The notes below the pieces were generated by a model. That model searched no databases. It was not told the DNA's origin and saw only the letters and a list, made by a program, of their open reading frames with translations. Below, piece by piece: positions 18,753-19,915 of a stretch of DNA of 19,915 bases. Position numbers and translations under genes: made by a program. The stretch spans positions 1 through 19,915 of the forward strand of contig WPIO01000602.1 in the NCBI GenBank assembly GCA_009760855.2, written 5' to 3'. The DNA is from Cristatella mucedo (taxonomy: Eukaryota > Bryozoa > Phylactolaemata > Cristatellidae). Every line of letters starts with the position of its first letter. Position 1 is the first letter of the stretch.

Positions 18753-19915
18753 TGGTTTGTTTTGAAGAATCAAGATTTTGTGCGATCTGCTGTGAAGTCA
18801 TGCAAGATAAGCTATACAAGTGTGAATGGCTGAATGCAAGGCCCAGCAATCTGCAGCAAGTTAACACACGATATAACGTGCAGTATCGAGGTGTCTTTAT
18901 GATCAGCGATCTGCTGCAAACTTAACCGAAATGAGTTATTCATGTGCGATTGCTTAAACCAAGGAGCTGCACTTTGCTGCAAGCTACCGCACGCTTAGAC
19001 GGGTTGGTTTAAAGTATCTAAATATTGTGCGATCTGCTGGGATATCATGCAAGATAAGCTATTCCAGTGTGAATAGCTTAATGCAAGGCGCCTCACTCTG
19101 CAGCAAGTTATCACACGCTATAACAAGCAGTATCGAGGTGTCTTAATATTCTGCGATCTGCTGCAAACTCAAGCGAAATGAGTTATTCAAGTGCGATTGC
19201 CAAAAGCAAGGTCCAGCACTCTGCTCCGAGCTACTTAATGCCTTGACGGGTTGATTTGAAGTATCTAGATATTGTGCGATCTGCTCTGGGGTCATGCAAA
19301 ATAAGCTATTTAAGTGTGAATGGCCTAATGCAAGGCTCCGCAATCTGCAGCAAGATATCACACGATATAACGAGCAGTTTCGAGGTGTCTTTATATTCCG
19401 CGATCTGCTGCAAACTCATGCGAAATAAGTTATTCAAGTGCGATTGCCTAAAGCAAGATTTGCACTCTGCTTGAACTACAGCATGCATTGACGGGTTGAT
19501 TTGAAGTATCTAGATATTGTGCGATCTGCTGTGAACTCATGCAAAATAAGCTATTCATATATGAATGGCCTAATGCAAGGCCCAGCACTCTGCAGCAAGT
19601 TATCACACGCTATAAAGAGCAGTATCGAGGTGTCTTTATATTTAGCGATTTGCTGCAAACGTAAGCAAAATGAGTTATTTAAGTGCGATTGCCTGAAGCT
19701 AGGCCTGCACTCTGCTCCGAGCTATAGCACGCTTAGACCGGTTGATTTTAAGTATCTAGATATAGTGCGATCTGCTGTGAACTCTTGGAAGATAAGCTAT
19801 TCAAGTGTGAATGGCCTAATGCAAGGCACCTCACTCTGTAGCAAGTTGTCACACGATAAAACGAGCAGTATCGAGGTGTCTTTAAATTCCGCGATCTGCT
19901 GCAAACTCAAGCGAA
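18753..19915. repeat. Four complete dimers and a partial dimer at the right edge
   Basis: Dimers start at 18753, 19001, 19248, 19493 and 19739; the last is cut after 177 bp. The dimer at 19248 has the 245-bp GATTTGCACT tail type. The dimer at 19493 opens like 1014 and 17150 and ends like 7881 (GAAGCTAGGCCTGCACTC, GAGCTATAGCACGC), leading to the rare GACCGGTTGATTTTAAG head that otherwise occurs only at 8127. The array continues beyond the window. Confidence 0.85.

Larger units (their letters stand above)
1..19915. repeat. Satellite-type tandem array, 246-247-bp dimeric unit, fills the window
   Basis: Every part of the window can be assigned to one repeat family. A-half starts lie at 153, 275, 522, 767, 1014, 1261, 1507, 1753, 1999, 2245, 2491 and onward at steps of 245-249 bp to 19739. 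The exceptions are one 205-bp unit, one 254-bp unit, one 268-bp unit and five ~122-bp units. Neighbouring dimers differ clearly, while some distant ones are nearly identical, which is the pattern of a higher-order-repeat satellite. GC of a typical unit is about 45%. I do not recognise the family. Array size and structure suggest a eukaryotic constitutive-heterochromatin locus; that is inference. No unique DNA, transposon ends or gene is seen inside. Confidence 0.97.

Noticed and set aside
1-19915. CRISPR array
   Set aside because: Units are 246 bp and homologous throughout, with no alternation of short identical repeats and unique spacers.

Overview
The whole 19,915-base window is one uninterrupted tandem array of satellite-type DNA. 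I find no gene that I would defend, no RNA gene, no transposon body, no CRISPR array and no unique sequence. The first base already lies inside a repeat unit and the last base cuts one, so the array continues past both ends. Long arrays with nested higher-order structure point to a eukaryotic heterochromatic, centromeric, subtelomeric or sex/B-chromosome location. The sequence shows no species-specific mark, and I do not recognise the family. Base composition of a typical unit is about 45% GC by hand count, and CpG is not strongly depleted.

The basic unit is a dimer of 246-247 bp made of two diverged halves of about 123 bp. Half A starts GGGTTGATTTAAAG, carries a 10-bp palindrome TATCTAGATA and a CTCTGCAGCAAGTTATCAC block. 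Half B starts GAGCAGTATCGAGGTGTCT and carries CAAGTGCGATTGCCTAAAGC. Both halves share GCGATCTGCTG at the same internal position and a TATTCAAGTG block, so they descend from one ancestral ~123-bp unit. I placed 83 A-half starts by eye. They give 77 complete dimers, five single ~122-bp A/B hybrid units that shift the register, and a partial dimer at each end.

Layout: 1-274 is a partial dimer and a hybrid unit. From 275 to 5001 there is a clear higher-order repeat of exactly 2,216 bp (nine dimers): two full copies, then 295 bp of a third, which stops at a 41-bp deletion. From 5159 to 8863 the array is a mosaic holding two more hybrid units, an 8-bp insertion and one plainly chimeric dimer. From 8864 to 15302 a subfamily with a TTCGACGG(G)TGG junction is common, and one dimer there carries a small internal minisatellite. 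From 15303 to 18135 the order of unit types seen at 1-2 kb returns, with three extra dimers inserted. From 18136 to the end come a fifth hybrid unit and units resembling those near 7.9-8.1 kb.

There are no genes working together here. What the window records is unequal crossing-over and gene conversion at several scales: 123-bp halves, 246-bp dimers, 739-bp three-dimer indels, and 2.2-2.5-kb blocks. Short open reading frames exist because the 246-bp unit is divisible by three and has few stops, and I treat them as a by-product. All identities given are hand comparisons and not alignments.
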